A DNA stretch of 22,736 nucleotides from JAJPXC01 sp964562375 (GTDB lineage Bacteria; Bacteroidota; Bacteroidia; Bacteroidales; Muribaculaceae), in contig CAZLSW010000052.1 of the NCBI GenBank assembly GCA_964562375.1, positions 1 through 22,736 on the forward strand. Reading direction: 5' to 3'. Numbering within the stretch: position 1 is the stretch's first letter; each line of letters opens with the position of its first letter. Under the pieces are notes generated by a model. It was not told the DNA's origin, did not search any database, and saw only the letters and a program-made list of their open reading frames with translations. A program made the position numbers and the translations under genes. This document shows positions 7,942-15,684 of the stretch, piece by piece.

Positions 7942-8820
7942 ATGGAAGATAACTCCCATAAAGTGTCCATTCGATTCTTCAACGACCAAGAGGTAAGAGC
8001 CGCTTGGGACGACGTTAACAACCGATGGCTTTTCTCGGTCACCGACGTCATCGCTGTGCTCACTGGAAGCAAAAATCCACGCAACTATTGGAAGTATCTT
8101 AAAACGAAGTTGAAGAAGGAAAACAATCAGTTGGTTAGCGCCACTAACCAACTGAAATTAACTGCCGCCGATGGCAAGCGTTACCTCACCGATTGCCTGC
8201 CTCAGGATGAGATGCTTAGCTTAGTGGAAGTCACACCGAGCAAGAACGCCATGGCTTTTGCCAAGTGGCTGATTACAGGGGAAGACCAGCTTGACAGCCG
8301 AAGCCGTGATAAAGCTTATCAGTTGTGGGAAAGCTCGTTAATGGATTCAATTGAGGTGGGTACAGCTCGCGGGCTGCAGCAGATTCATGCCTACATCTTT
8401 GGTGGGTTATATGATTTTGCAGGTAAAATACGGCAGAAGAATATCGCCAAGGGTGGATTCCAATTCGCTGTCTCACAGTTTCTTGGTCAAACCCTTGCAC
8501 AGATTGAACGCATGCCGGAGGACTCTTTGGAACAAATCGTGGAAAAATATGTGGAGATGAACATAGCTCACCCGTTTATGGAAGGAAATGGCCGTAGCAC
8601 CCGTATTTGGCTCGACTTGATACTCAAGCGTTCCCTGAAGCGTTGCGTCGACTGGAGCAAAATCGAAAAAAACGAATATATGGAAGCTATGCGGGTGAGT
8701 CCGCTTAACGACAATAATATCAAGCGATTAATTGCTGGAGCGTTGACCGACCGCATAGACGACCGCGAGATGTTCATGAAAGGCATCGATTACTCCTACT
8801 ACTACGAGCAAAACGACTAA
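7942..8820 (+). CDS. BRO-N-like/Fic domain protein, probable AMP-transferase
   Basis: A 292-residue fusion. Residues 1-about 110 resemble the BRO-N DNA-binding domain of phage and virus proteins (KVSIRFFNDQEVRAAW, WLFSVTDVIAVL, RNYWKYLKTKL). Residues 115-292 form a Fic domain with the full catalytic motif HPFMEGNGRSTR at 210-221; His210 is the expected general base. Fic enzymes usually transfer AMP to target hydroxyls; NmFic and VbhT-like relatives modify DNA gyrase or topoisomerase IV. The C-terminal SYYYEQ (Ser285-Glu289) sits where class III Fic proteins carry the autoinhibitory (S/T)xxxE(G/N) helix, here with Gln in the last place. The gene follows mutS2 by 12 bases and ends 11 bases before the convergent acetyltransferase. 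No separate antitoxin gene is visible, consistent with self-inhibition. The target is unknown. Confidence 0.9.
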   Translation: MEDNSHKVSIRFFNDQEVRAAWDDVNNRWLFSVTDVIAVLTGSKNPRNYWKYLKTKLKKENNQLVSATNQLKLTAADGKRYLTDCLPQDEMLSLVEVTPSKNAMAFAKWLITGEDQLDSRSRDKAYQLWESSLMDSIEVGTARGLQQIHAYIFGGLYDFAGKIRQKNIAKGGFQFAVSQFLGQTLAQIERMPEDSLEQIVEKYVEMNIAHPFMEGNGRSTRIWLDLILKRSLKRCVDWSKIEKNEYMEAMRVSPLNDNNIKRLIAGALTDRIDDREMFMKGIDYSYYYEQND

Positions 8821-8831
8821 CCCGGGGGCGA

Positions 8832-9455
8832 TTATTCAATAGAGGTTGAGAGCCTGATTTGGCGAATTGGGCGGCAGGGATTGCCGACGCAGAGTTGGTG
8901 GGGTGGTAGGTCGCGAGTGACGACGCTTCCGGCACCAATCACGCAGCCCTCGCCGATGGTAACGCCGGGGAGTATGGTCACGGAGCCTCCAATCCAGCAG
9001 TTTGGCCCGATAGTCACAGGCTCGCTCCACTCCACGCCTGTGTTACGCTCATGAAAATCAAGGGGATGGCAGGGCGTGTAGATGCTCACATTGGGCCCGA
9101 TAAACACGTCGTGGCCGATGGTCACGGGAGCCTCGTCGAGTATCGTAAGGTTGAAATTGATGAACACGTGGTCGCCTAATGAGATGTTTTTGCCCCAGTC
9201 GAAGCGGAATGGCTGTATCACCTTCACGCCTTGGCCCACGTGTCCGATCATGGCGCGTAATTGACGGTCAAGTGTCTCATAATCGGTAGGTTGCAGGTCG
9301 TTGTACACACGTTGTGCCTCTTTCACTCGGTTGAGGCCTTCGATAAGGATGGGATTGGGGGCGTCGTAAACCTCGCCACTCACCATTTGGCGCCACAGGT
9401 CGGTATCGTATAGGTGGCCATTTTCGGCTAATGAATTGTAAACTTGCTTAATCAT
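8832..9455 (-). CDS. Sugar O-acetyltransferase, left-handed beta-helix (Maa/LacA type)
   Basis: A 207-residue hexapeptide-repeat acetyltransferase that transfers acetyl from acetyl-CoA to a sugar hydroxyl, probably as a cytoplasmic trimer. The N-terminal mac domain is visible (YDTDLWRQMVSGEVYDAPNP, residues 16-35). It is followed by hexapeptide coils (VTIGHDVFIGPNVSI, VTIGPNCWIGGSVTIL, VTIGEGCVIGAGSVV). The TPCHPLD segment at 127-133 holds the likely catalytic His130. The frame runs 23 codons further upstream, but that part overlaps the AT-rich divergent promoter region and lacks family similarity, so the start at 9455 is preferred. A TAnnTTTG match on its strand at 9460-9467 is too close to the start to be convincing. 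It is divergent from the lyase/GH88 gene; a shared carbohydrate role is only a guess. Confidence 0.9.
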   Translation of the reverse strand: MIKQVYNSLAENGHLYDTDLWRQMVSGEVYDAPNPILIEGLNRVKEAQRVYNDLQPTDYETLDRQLRAMIGHVGQGVKVIQPFRFDWGKNISLGDHVFINFNLTILDEAPVTIGHDVFIGPNVSIYTPCHPLDFHERNTGVEWSEPVTIGPNCWIGGSVTILPGVTIGEGCVIGAGSVVTRDLPPHQLCVGNPCRPIRQIRLSTSIE

Positions 9456-9480
9456 ACCGCAAAAATACATAAAAATTTCG

Positions 9481-9488
9481 TAAATTTG
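9481..9488 (+). promoter_or_regulatory. -7 promoter element for the lyase/GH88 gene
   Basis: TAAATTTG is a perfect TAnnTTTG match 24 bases before the start codon at 9513. No clear TTTG -33 box is seen 19-21 bases upstream, so promoter strength is uncertain. Confidence 0.55.
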
Positions 9489-9512
9489 TAACCGTAACCA
9501 ATCATTCAAGCG

Positions 9513-11684
9513 ATGAACCTCCAACGCCTGTTATCCTTAGCAATATTTATAGCCGCATCGATTACGATTACCGCTCAGCGAATTTACTGCCAAGTGGTTG
9601 TTGCTCAAGCTGATAGCTTATTGGCCTTAGAGCCAGTCAGCGTGTTGCAAAAAACGAAACTGCCTCGTAGTGGCGACAAGCACGACTATTATAGCCAAGC
9701 CCGCTACTGTTGGCCCGATTCGACCAAGCCCGACGGACTCCCGTATATCCACCGTGATGGCGTGACCAATCCTGAGATTTACGCCTTGGATCGCCCGAAG
9801 TTGTCGGGAATGTCCTCCCGGGTGACAACCTTGGCAAACGCGTGGGCGTTTACCCGTGATGATAAATACGCACAAAAGGCTGTAGAGCAGCTTAATACGT
9901 GGTTTGTCAATCCCGATACCCGAATGAATCCATCGCTGGAATATGCCCAAGTAGTGCCTGGGGAGAACGGCGACCGTGGACGTTGCTACGGTGTGCTCGA
10001 CGGCTACTCCTTTGTGGACGTGGTCAAATCAATTGCCTTATTATCGGAATTTCAGGCTTTTATACCTCAGATAGGAACGGGATTGCGGAACTGGTTTGCT
10101 GCTTTCACCGATTGGCTTATGACCAGCGAGCAGGGTAAGGAGGAATCTAAGGTAACCAACAATCACTCAATCGTTTACGATGTGCAATTGGCCACCTATG
10201 CGGCTTTTGTGGGGGATACATTGACTGCCAAGAGAATAATCGGCGAATTTGTCCCCCAGAGATTGGAAAAGCAGGTGCGACCCGACGGCTCACAACCCCA
10301 TGAACTTGAGCGCACTCTCGCTTTCCACTATTCCGTGTATAATCTCGCCCATATGATTGACATTGCCGAGCTTTCTCGTGACCTTGGCGAGCCTATGGAC
10401 CTCACACTTGTGAAAGCCGCGGCAGACTTCCTCATACCCTATATCGGGCATTCCGAACTATGGCCATATCAGCAAATTAGCGGTTGGGAAAAGGCTGAAA
10501 ACGAATTGGTTAAGCAGGTTGGTAGATTGGCGTGGCTCACTGGGGATGAACGTTATCTTTCGTTGATGAACTCCACCGAGGCTGCTTTCGCTCATGCCGG
10601 CTATCAGCTATCGTGTTTAGACCAACAGGCCGTGAATCAGGGAGTTGGCTTTCCTCGCTCGGTCAACCCCGACGGCTCGCTAAAATTGGTTGACGTCCAC
10701 GACTGGTGCTCAGGATTTTTCGCCGGGAGCCTTTGGCATCTCTACGACTATACCCGTTCCTCTTATTGGTTGCGTCTCGCCCGTAAATGGACCGAACCAC
10801 TGGAGGCTGTCAAAACCAAAACCGACACCCACGACCTCGGATTCATGATTGGCGACAGCTTCGGCCGAGGATTCACCCTTACTGCCGATTCCCTCTATCG
10901 TGATGTCGTAGTGGAAGCATCCCGCTCATTGTCAACACGTTATAATCCCACGGTGGGATGTATTCGCTCTTGGGATTTCAACCGCGACCGCTGGAGCTAT
11001 CCTGTGATAATCGACAATATGCTCAACCTCGAGATGCTATTCGAGGCCACACGTGTCACAGGCGACAGTGCTTACTATCAAATCGCTGTAAATCATGCTA
11101 TTAACACATTGAAAAACCATTTCCGTGACGATTATTCTTGCTATCATGTGGTGGATTACGACGAGGGGACGGGGGAAGTGCGCTGGCGAGGCACTTTCCA
11201 GGGGGCGCACGACGAGTCGGTGTGGTCACGCGGCCAAGGATGGGCCTTATACGGCTATATCATGTGCTACCGCTACACCGCCGATTCCCAATTCCTTAAT
11301 CAGGCCATCAAGGTGGCCGAATATCTCCACAATCTCCCCAACCTCCCAGACGACGGTATCTTCTACTGGGACATGGCCACCCGGGAAGCACCGAGCGCCG
11401 ATAGGGAAGTCGTCCCACGTGATGCGTCAGCCGCCGCGGTCGTAGCCTCCGCTCTCTATGAATTGGCCAGCTATGTCCCTGACGGGCAGCAATATCGCCA
11501 ATGGGCCGACCAATTAATCGGTACCCTATATCGCGATTACCGCTATCAGGGGGCGCACGGGTTTATCCTCGATCACTCCACGGGATTCCTCCCCGCGGGC
11601 TCGGAAATCGACGTCCCGCTCAACTACGCCGACTACTACTATCTCGAAGCCCTCCTGCGTAAAAACACGTTAGACAACCAATAG
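9513..11684 (+). CDS. Secreted fusion of a polyuronate-lyase-like domain and a GH88 glucuronyl hydrolase
   Basis: A 723-residue protein with an N-terminal signal peptide (LLSLAIFIAASITITAQ, residues about 6-22), so it is probably periplasmic. Residues about 30-375 resemble the alginate_lyase Pfam family (PL5/PL38-like alpha-toroids): MSSRVTTLANAW at 100-111, NNHSIVYDVQ at 216-225 and ELERTLAFHYS at 264-274, with His218, Arg267 and Tyr273 in catalytic-like places. Residues 380-716 form a GH88 domain. It starts FPRSVNPDGSLKLVDVHDW, and Asp441 (HDLGF) and Asp501 (IIDNMLNL) match the two essential aspartates of unsaturated glucuronyl hydrolases. DESVWSRGQGWALYGY and EIDVPLNYADYYYLEALL are also typical. 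GH88 removes the 4,5-unsaturated uronate that a lyase creates, so one polypeptide could do both steps. Typical single-domain members are roughly half this length. Substrate (alginate, glucuronan or other) is not determinable. No SusC/D genes lie nearby. Confidence 0.88.
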   Translation: MNLQRLLSLAIFIAASITITAQRIYCQVVVAQADSLLALEPVSVLQKTKLPRSGDKHDYYSQARYCWPDSTKPDGLPYIHRDGVTNPEIYALDRPKLSGMSSRVTTLANAWAFTRDDKYAQKAVEQLNTWFVNPDTRMNPSLEYAQVVPGENGDRGRCYGVLDGYSFVDVVKSIALLSEFQAFIPQIGTGLRNWFAAFTDWLMTSEQGKEESKVTNNHSIVYDVQLATYAAFVGDTLTAKRIIGEFVPQRLEKQVRPDGSQPHELERTLAFHYSVYNLAHMIDIAELSRDLGEPMDLTLVKAAADFLIPYIGHSELWPYQQISGWEKAENELVKQVGRLAWLTGDERYLSLMNSTEAAFAHAGYQLSCLDQQAVNQGVGFPRSVNPDGSLKLVDVHDWCSGFFAGSLWHLYDYTRSSYWLRLARKWTEPLEAVKTKTDTHDLGFMIGDSFGRGFTLTADSLYRDVVVEASRSLSTRYNPTVGCIRSWDFNRDRWSYPVIIDNMLNLEMLFEATRVTGDSAYYQIAVNHAINTLKNHFRDDYSCYHVVDYDEGTGEVRWRGTFQGAHDESVWSRGQGWALYGYIMCYRYTADSQFLNQAIKVAEYLHNLPNLPDDGIFYWDMATREAPSADREVVPRDASAAAVVASALYELASYVPDGQQYRQWADQLIGTLYRDYRYQGAHGFILDHSTGFLPAGSEIDVPLNYADYYYLEALLRKNTLDNQ

Positions 11685-11733
11685 GATATCTAGGGGGACG
11701 AGGCAGCGCGATGGTTTAGTAGTGAAACAAAGA

Positions 11734-11757
11734 GGGGGAGACCGAATGGCCTCCCCC
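11734..11757. terminator. Convergent terminator hairpin
   Basis: GGGGGAGACC at 11734-11743 pairs with GGCCTCCCCC at 11748-11757 around a GAAT loop, with nine of ten pairs formed. It lies between the convergent lyase/GH88 and winged-helix genes. On the minus strand it is followed by CTCTTTGTTT, a modest T-rich tail, so it fits best as terminator of the winged-helix gene, perhaps for both directions. Confidence 0.65.
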
Positions 11758-11805
11758 GCTTATAAGGGTTGAGAGTACTTGTGTGTTAGTGTAGCGTGGT
11801 GGGGA

Positions 11806-12018
11806 TTACTCCTGCACGAGGGCAACGAGAATCTCTTTCTCTTCGGGCTGCTCGGTGAGGGTGATCTTGTTCTCGCGAGCAAGCCAGCCGAGAGCTGCGA
11901 ATACCTCTTTGTCCTTGAGCTTGGTGATTTTCTTCAATTGCTTTACACCAAGGACGTCGGCGTCGTTGAGGGCAACCCATACGGTGCCGGCCCAGGTTCC
12001 GATAGTTTCAACGTTCAT
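11806..12018 (-). CDS. Small winged-helix-turn-helix protein (DUF2582 type)
   Basis: A 70-residue single-domain protein resembling the DUF2582 winged helix family found widely in Bacteroidota. The sequence runs IGTWAGTVWVALN (helix 1), VKQLKKITKLKDKEVFAALGWLARE (recognition region, about 25-49), then NKITLTEQPEEKEILVALVQE (the wing strands). The family is presumed to bind DNA, but its regulon is unknown to me. The gene has its own -7 element at 12106-12113, giving a leader of about 80 bases, and a hairpin terminator behind it, so it is probably monocistronic. Confidence 0.88.
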   Translation of the reverse strand: MNVETIGTWAGTVWVALNDADVLGVKQLKKITKLKDKEVFAALGWLARENKITLTEQPEEKEILVALVQE

Positions 12019-12105
12019 CTTTTTTTGGATTTTTCGTTGTTAGACAATAATAAATGTTGTAGTTATAACCACCCAAGGGTGATAATTGTTCTACTAAATT
12101 TGCCG

Positions 12106-12113
12106 CAAAATTA
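12106..12113 (-). promoter_or_regulatory. -7 promoter element for the winged-helix gene
   Basis: On the minus strand this reads TAATTTTG, a perfect TAnnTTTG match 88 bases upstream of the start at 12018. The leader includes a small perfect dyad, CACCC-AA-GGGTG at 12070-12081, which could be an operator; its spacer is too short for an RNA hairpin. No -33 box is obvious. Confidence 0.5.
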
Positions 12114-12114
12114 C

Positions 12115-12156
12115 GAAAAATTTTTTCATTGAATAGTTTTTTATGAAAAATTTTTC
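12115..12156. terminator. AT-rich inverted repeat just after the calcium ATPase gene
   Basis: GAAAAATTTTTTCAT at 12115-12129 is the inverse of ATGAAAAATTTTTC at 12143-12156 apart from one extra T, with 13 bases between. It begins four bases after the ATPase stop on the minus strand and abuts the winged-helix promoter. An AT-only stem is weak, so it may be a terminator or a protein-binding or bent-DNA site. Confidence 0.4.
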
Positions 12157-12159
12157 TCA

Positions 12160-14904
12160 TCACTCGCTTTTCTTGGAAATTGTATCGACCAAATGGCTAT
12201 CGTGGTGGTGTTTTTGTGAATTTTTTACACGCAAAATTTCTCCAATCCATAGTACGGGTGATGTGCCGAGGATTACCCAAAGCCAATCGGTGATGGTCAG
12301 CGGCACCACGTTGAAAAATTTTCCGCCTAGTTGCACGATAATTATCTGCCCCACGATAATAGCGAGAGCGATAAATTCAAATTCTCCGCAATCCTTCAGG
12401 CTAAGACCGGAGTGGCCCGATGCCCAAGCGCGGGCGTTGAAAATGTTCCAGAATTGGAGGAAGACGAACACGGTGAAGAACAGCGACAATTCGTAGGGGG
12501 TCAAATCGTGCATCGCCACGCCGTAGGAGGAGGCTCGGAACAGGTCGGGCACCGAGGCGATATTGGCGTGATGGAGTATCCACAGGAACACGAATAGCAG
12601 GGCGAAAAAGATTCCGCCCACCCACAGGATGGCAGAGCGCATGGAGTTGGAGATGATGAAGGCTGTGCGTGAACGCGGATGTTGGCGCATCACCTCGGGC
12701 GACGGAGGCAGCGACGCGAGCGCCATAGCGGCGAAGGTGTCCATGATCAGGTTAACCCACAGCATCTGAGTGACGGTGAGCGGAGATTCAGTTCCCATGA
12801 ACGCGCCAGCCAGGACGATCAGGCAGGCTGCTACGTTGACGGTCATTTGGAATAGGATGAAACGCTGGATGTTGAGGTAGAGGGAGCGCCCCCACATCAC
12901 GGCGCGACCGATGGATGTGAACGAGTTGTCGATGATAGTGATGTCGCTGGCTTCCTTTGCCACCGAAGTGCCGTCGCCCATGGAGAGACCCACATGGGCG
13001 GCTTTCAGAGCCGGGGCGTCGTTGGTGCCGTCGCCGGTAACAGCCACCACTTGGCCCAGCTTTTGGAGTGTCTCCACCAGGCGTTTCTTGTCGCCTGGGC
13101 GGGCTCGGGCAATCACCTTGAGGTCGTTGATTCGGTTTTCTAATTCCTCGTTGGAGAGCGCGGCGAAGTCGGGACCGGTGATAACCGATTGCTGAGCGTC
13201 CTCGGGGGTTACCAAACCGATTTGCCGGCCGATCTCGCGGGCTGTGTTGGGGGTGTCGCCAGTGACGATTTTCACTTGAATACCAGCGTCGAGCACCTCT
13301 TTAACAGCGGCAGGAACATCGCTACGCACGGGGTCGGAGATGGCTACGATGCCCAAGAGGGTGGCGTCGGGGTTGACCTTTCGCTGGCCCAGTTGCTGGA
13401 GGAAGTCGTCGTATTTGTCGGCCGGGAGGGTAGGGGGGACGGTGGCGTAGGCGAGAGCAAGGGTGCGCATGGCTTGGTTTTGGTAGCCGGTGAGCAGTGC
13501 GTTGATCTCGTTGCGGGGGACGTCGCCGGCCACTTTGTCGCAGAGTGTCATCACAATCTCGGGTGCACCCTTTATATATAATGTGGGCTTGCCGGTGACG
13601 GGCGAGTCGACGATTGTGGCCATGAACTTGCGCTCGGTGGAGAAAGGAAGCTCGGCCAGCTCAGGGGCTTTCTCCTTGAGGGCGAGGTAGTCGACGCCGT
13701 TGGATTGGAGCCAAAGGAGGAGCGCGCCTTCGGTGGGGTTGCCAAGAGGCTTGGGTGTGTTGCCCGAGAGGTCGAGGGAGGCGGTTGAATTGACGGCGAT
13801 ACCCTCGTTGATGATGTCGGCCGGGGTGTGGCCGAAGAAGTCGGTGCGATGCACCTGCATTTGGTTTTGGGTGAGAGTGCCGGTTTTGTCGGTGCAGATG
13901 ACGGTAGTGGCGCCCATGGTTTCGCAGGCGTGGAGCTTGCGCACGAGGTTTTTGGTGCGAAGCATGCGGCGCATGGAATAGGCCAGGCTGAGAGTTACGG
14001 CCATGGGGAGACCCTCGGGGACGGCTACGACGATAAGCGTCACGGCGATCATGAACGTCTGCAACAGGTAGGCCGCGAAATCTACTGAGAGATATGGGGC
14101 GCATGTGGGATCCAAGCCCCACATTATGCAGCGGCCGATGACGATGAGAGCGGCCACTGTGTAGCTTCCGTAGGAGATGAGTGTGCCCAGGCGTGATAGC
14201 TGTTCGCTGAGGGGAGTCTTGACACCGTCGTCGATACGAGCCTCGGTCATTACTTTACCGTTTTCGGTGGCGTCGCCCACGCGTTCCACGCGCATCAGTC
14301 CGTGGCCATCGAGTACTTTTGTGCCTCTCAACACGGTATCGCTGGGGTAGGTTGCCTCGGGGTCGAAATGCTCCGGGTCGGTGGTTTTGGAGCATGAAGG
14401 CTCGCCTGTGAGGGTCGACTCGTCAATGCTCAAGGATGTGGCTTCCAGCAATTGCCCGTCGGCTGGCACCTCGTCGCCCTGGTTGAGGTAGACGAGATCG
14501 CCCACGACTACGTCACGCCGTGGAATCTCGGTGGGCCCTTGGGAGCGAAGCACGCGCACCGGCTCGTCGTCGTTGACTTGCGACAGCACTTGGAACTCCT
14601 TCTCGGCCTTCACCTCGAGGAGAAAACCGAGACCTGTGGCCAACAATATGGCGATAAAGATGCCGATTGGCTCAAAGAACACAGCCGCGCCTTCGCCCAA
14701 TCCCCAGTACTCGTAGCATGAGATGCCGATTGACAGCACGCCGGCGACGAGGAGGATGATGATCAGAGGGTCGGTGAATTTGGCGAGAAACTGTTTCCAC
14801 AGCGGGGTGCGCTTGGCGGGTGTGAGGACGTTGGCGCCGTGCAAGCGGCGGCTTTCCTCCACTTGCTGGGGATTTAAGCCAATGTATTGTGGGGAATTTT
14901 GCAT
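12160..14904 (-). CDS. Calcium-translocating P-type ATPase, PMCA type
   Basis: A 914-residue inner-membrane P2B-type pump expected to export Ca2+ using ATP. Order: N-terminal cation-ATPase domain (YIGLNPQQVEESRRLHGANVL), two membrane helices (about 44-62 and 78-96), actuator domain with LTGEP at 165-169 (the TGES loop, with Pro in place of Ser), and the M4 ion site VVAVPEGLPMAVTL with PEGLP at 296-300. The phosphorylated Asp339 is in ICTDKTGTLT, the hinge motif TGDGTNDAP starts at residue 623, and the C-terminal membrane domain has WVNLIMDTFAAMAL (the Asn/Asp calcium ligands of M6). The start at 14904 is preferred over a 32-codon extension, which would run through the tandem repeat of the spacer into the terD end. 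It lies 61 bases behind terD on the same strand. Confidence 0.93.
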   Translation of the reverse strand: MQNSPQYIGLNPQQVEESRRLHGANVLTPAKRTPLWKQFLAKFTDPLIIILLVAGVLSIGISCYEYWGLGEGAAVFFEPIGIFIAILLATGLGFLLEVKAEKEFQVLSQVNDDEPVRVLRSQGPTEIPRRDVVVGDLVYLNQGDEVPADGQLLEATSLSIDESTLTGEPSCSKTTDPEHFDPEATYPSDTVLRGTKVLDGHGLMRVERVGDATENGKVMTEARIDDGVKTPLSEQLSRLGTLISYGSYTVAALIVIGRCIMWGLDPTCAPYLSVDFAAYLLQTFMIAVTLIVVAVPEGLPMAVTLSLAYSMRRMLRTKNLVRKLHACETMGATTVICTDKTGTLTQNQMQVHRTDFFGHTPADIINEGIAVNSTASLDLSGNTPKPLGNPTEGALLLWLQSNGVDYLALKEKAPELAELPFSTERKFMATIVDSPVTGKPTLYIKGAPEIVMTLCDKVAGDVPRNEINALLTGYQNQAMRTLALAYATVPPTLPADKYDDFLQQLGQRKVNPDATLLGIVAISDPVRSDVPAAVKEVLDAGIQVKIVTGDTPNTAREIGRQIGLVTPEDAQQSVITGPDFAALSNEELENRINDLKVIARARPGDKKRLVETLQKLGQVVAVTGDGTNDAPALKAAHVGLSMGDGTSVAKEASDITIIDNSFTSIGRAVMWGRSLYLNIQRFILFQMTVNVAACLIVLAGAFMGTESPLTVTQMLWVNLIMDTFAAMALASLPPSPEVMRQHPRSRTAFIISNSMRSAILWVGGIFFALLFVFLWILHHANIASVPDLFRASSYGVAMHDLTPYELSLFFTVFVFLQFWNIFNARAWASGHSGLSLKDCGEFEFIALAIIVGQIIIVQLGGKFFNVVPLTITDWLWVILGTSPVLWIGEILRVKNSQKHHHDSHLVDTISKKSE

Positions 14905-14923
14905 TACTGATTCAAAATTTAAT

Positions 14924-14949
14924 CGTAATAACGTAATAACGTAATAACG
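14924..14949. repeat. Three tandem CGTAATAA octamers between terD and the calcium ATPase gene
   Basis: CGTAATAA is repeated perfectly at 14924-14931, 14932-14939 and 14940-14947, followed by another CG. The array starts 20 bases upstream of the ATPase start and fills much of the 61-base spacer. It may be a regulatory site or a slippage-prone spacer; its role is unknown. Confidence 0.7.
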
Positions 14950-14965
14950 AAGGCGCAATAAAGAT

Positions 14966-15589
14966 TTAGGCAAAGAGATCGATAAGGCGGTCCAGGCCAC
15001 CGGCGTAGCTTTGGGCGGGCGCGTGGACAGCCCAAGTGTTGCCGTCGCGACGCAGCTCCACTCCTACGAGGGCTGTGTGGCGCTCCATATCGTCGGGAAG
15101 GGTGATGCTTGCCATGGGCAATCCGGTAGTGAGGTTATGGAGCGTGAGCGATGGCTCGTGGATGTCGTTGAGAGTGGTAAGGGCGCCAATCTCAGGGTCG
15201 TTGAACACGGCGGCACACACCATTATGCGCTCTATCTCTTTGGCTACTTTCGACAGGTCGATTTCAATCACCTCGTGTGCCTCATGGGCATTTCCCTCGT
15301 CGTCGATAGCGCCCACGACCGAACCATCGGCCGACACTGGGCGGGTGGTCTCTTTCCACAGCGCGCGAGTAGGGTAGATCTTGGGGTCGTAGCTTTCGGT
15401 GCGGGATTCGGAGCCGTAGAACACCATATCGGCATCATTGGCGATAATGCCATCCTGGCCCAAGAGGAAGGCGCAAGCGTCGAGGTCGTCGTTACGTCCG
15501 GGGGGATTTTTCCATCCCAGGGTCACTTTCAGGCGTGGAGAATCCTCGATAGCAATGCTTTGACCTTTCGATAGAGATATTTCACTCAT
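14966..15589 (-). CDS. TerD family protein
   Basis: A 207-residue single TerD domain protein, the family named for tellurite resistance and now viewed as Ca2+-binding stress proteins, often near membrane and nucleic-acid factors. Visible motifs are ISLSKGQSI near the N-terminus, KVTLGWKN, DLDACAFLLG at 35-44 (acidic, part of the calcium site), DADMVFYG at 52-59, the long EVIEIDLSKVAKEIERIMVCAAV helix region near residues 110-130, and a C-terminal ALVGVELRRDGNTWAVHA strand pair. Length is close to the usual ~190. It has its own -7 element upstream and is followed on the same strand by a calcium pump, which suggests shared Ca2+ handling. No other ter genes (terC, terZ, terA) are in the window. 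Confidence 0.92.
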   Translation of the reverse strand: MSEISLSKGQSIAIEDSPRLKVTLGWKNPPGRNDDLDACAFLLGQDGIIANDADMVFYGSESRTESYDPKIYPTRALWKETTRPVSADGSVVGAIDDEGNAHEAHEVIEIDLSKVAKEIERIMVCAAVFNDPEIGALTTLNDIHEPSLTLHNLTTGLPMASITLPDDMERHTALVGVELRRDGNTWAVHAPAQSYAGGLDRLIDLFA

Positions 15590-15638
15590 AATATTTTAAT
15601 AGCTTCTAAAAATCCTTTATTCAGAGGTTTTAAAAGTG

Positions 15639-15646
15639 CAAAATTA
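15639..15646 (-). promoter_or_regulatory. -7 promoter element for terD (and probably the calcium ATPase)
   Basis: On the minus strand this reads TAATTTTG, a perfect TAnnTTTG match 50 bases upstream of the start at 15589. The ATPase spacer has no perfect element, so the two genes may share this promoter. Confidence 0.55.
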
Positions 15647-15684
15647 GCCATAATTTTTGGAAAATGCTTAATTTCGCGGTCGAT

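Noticed and set aside
12095..12102. Plus-strand TAAATTTG as a promoter
   Set aside because: No plus-strand gene follows; a TAAATTTG-type match is expected on either strand in such AT-rich near-palindromic DNA.
14905..15000. N-terminal extension of the calcium ATPase to a start at 15000
   Set aside because: It would encode the tandem CGTAATAA repeat and overlap the terD stop; homologous sequence begins with the methionine at 14904.
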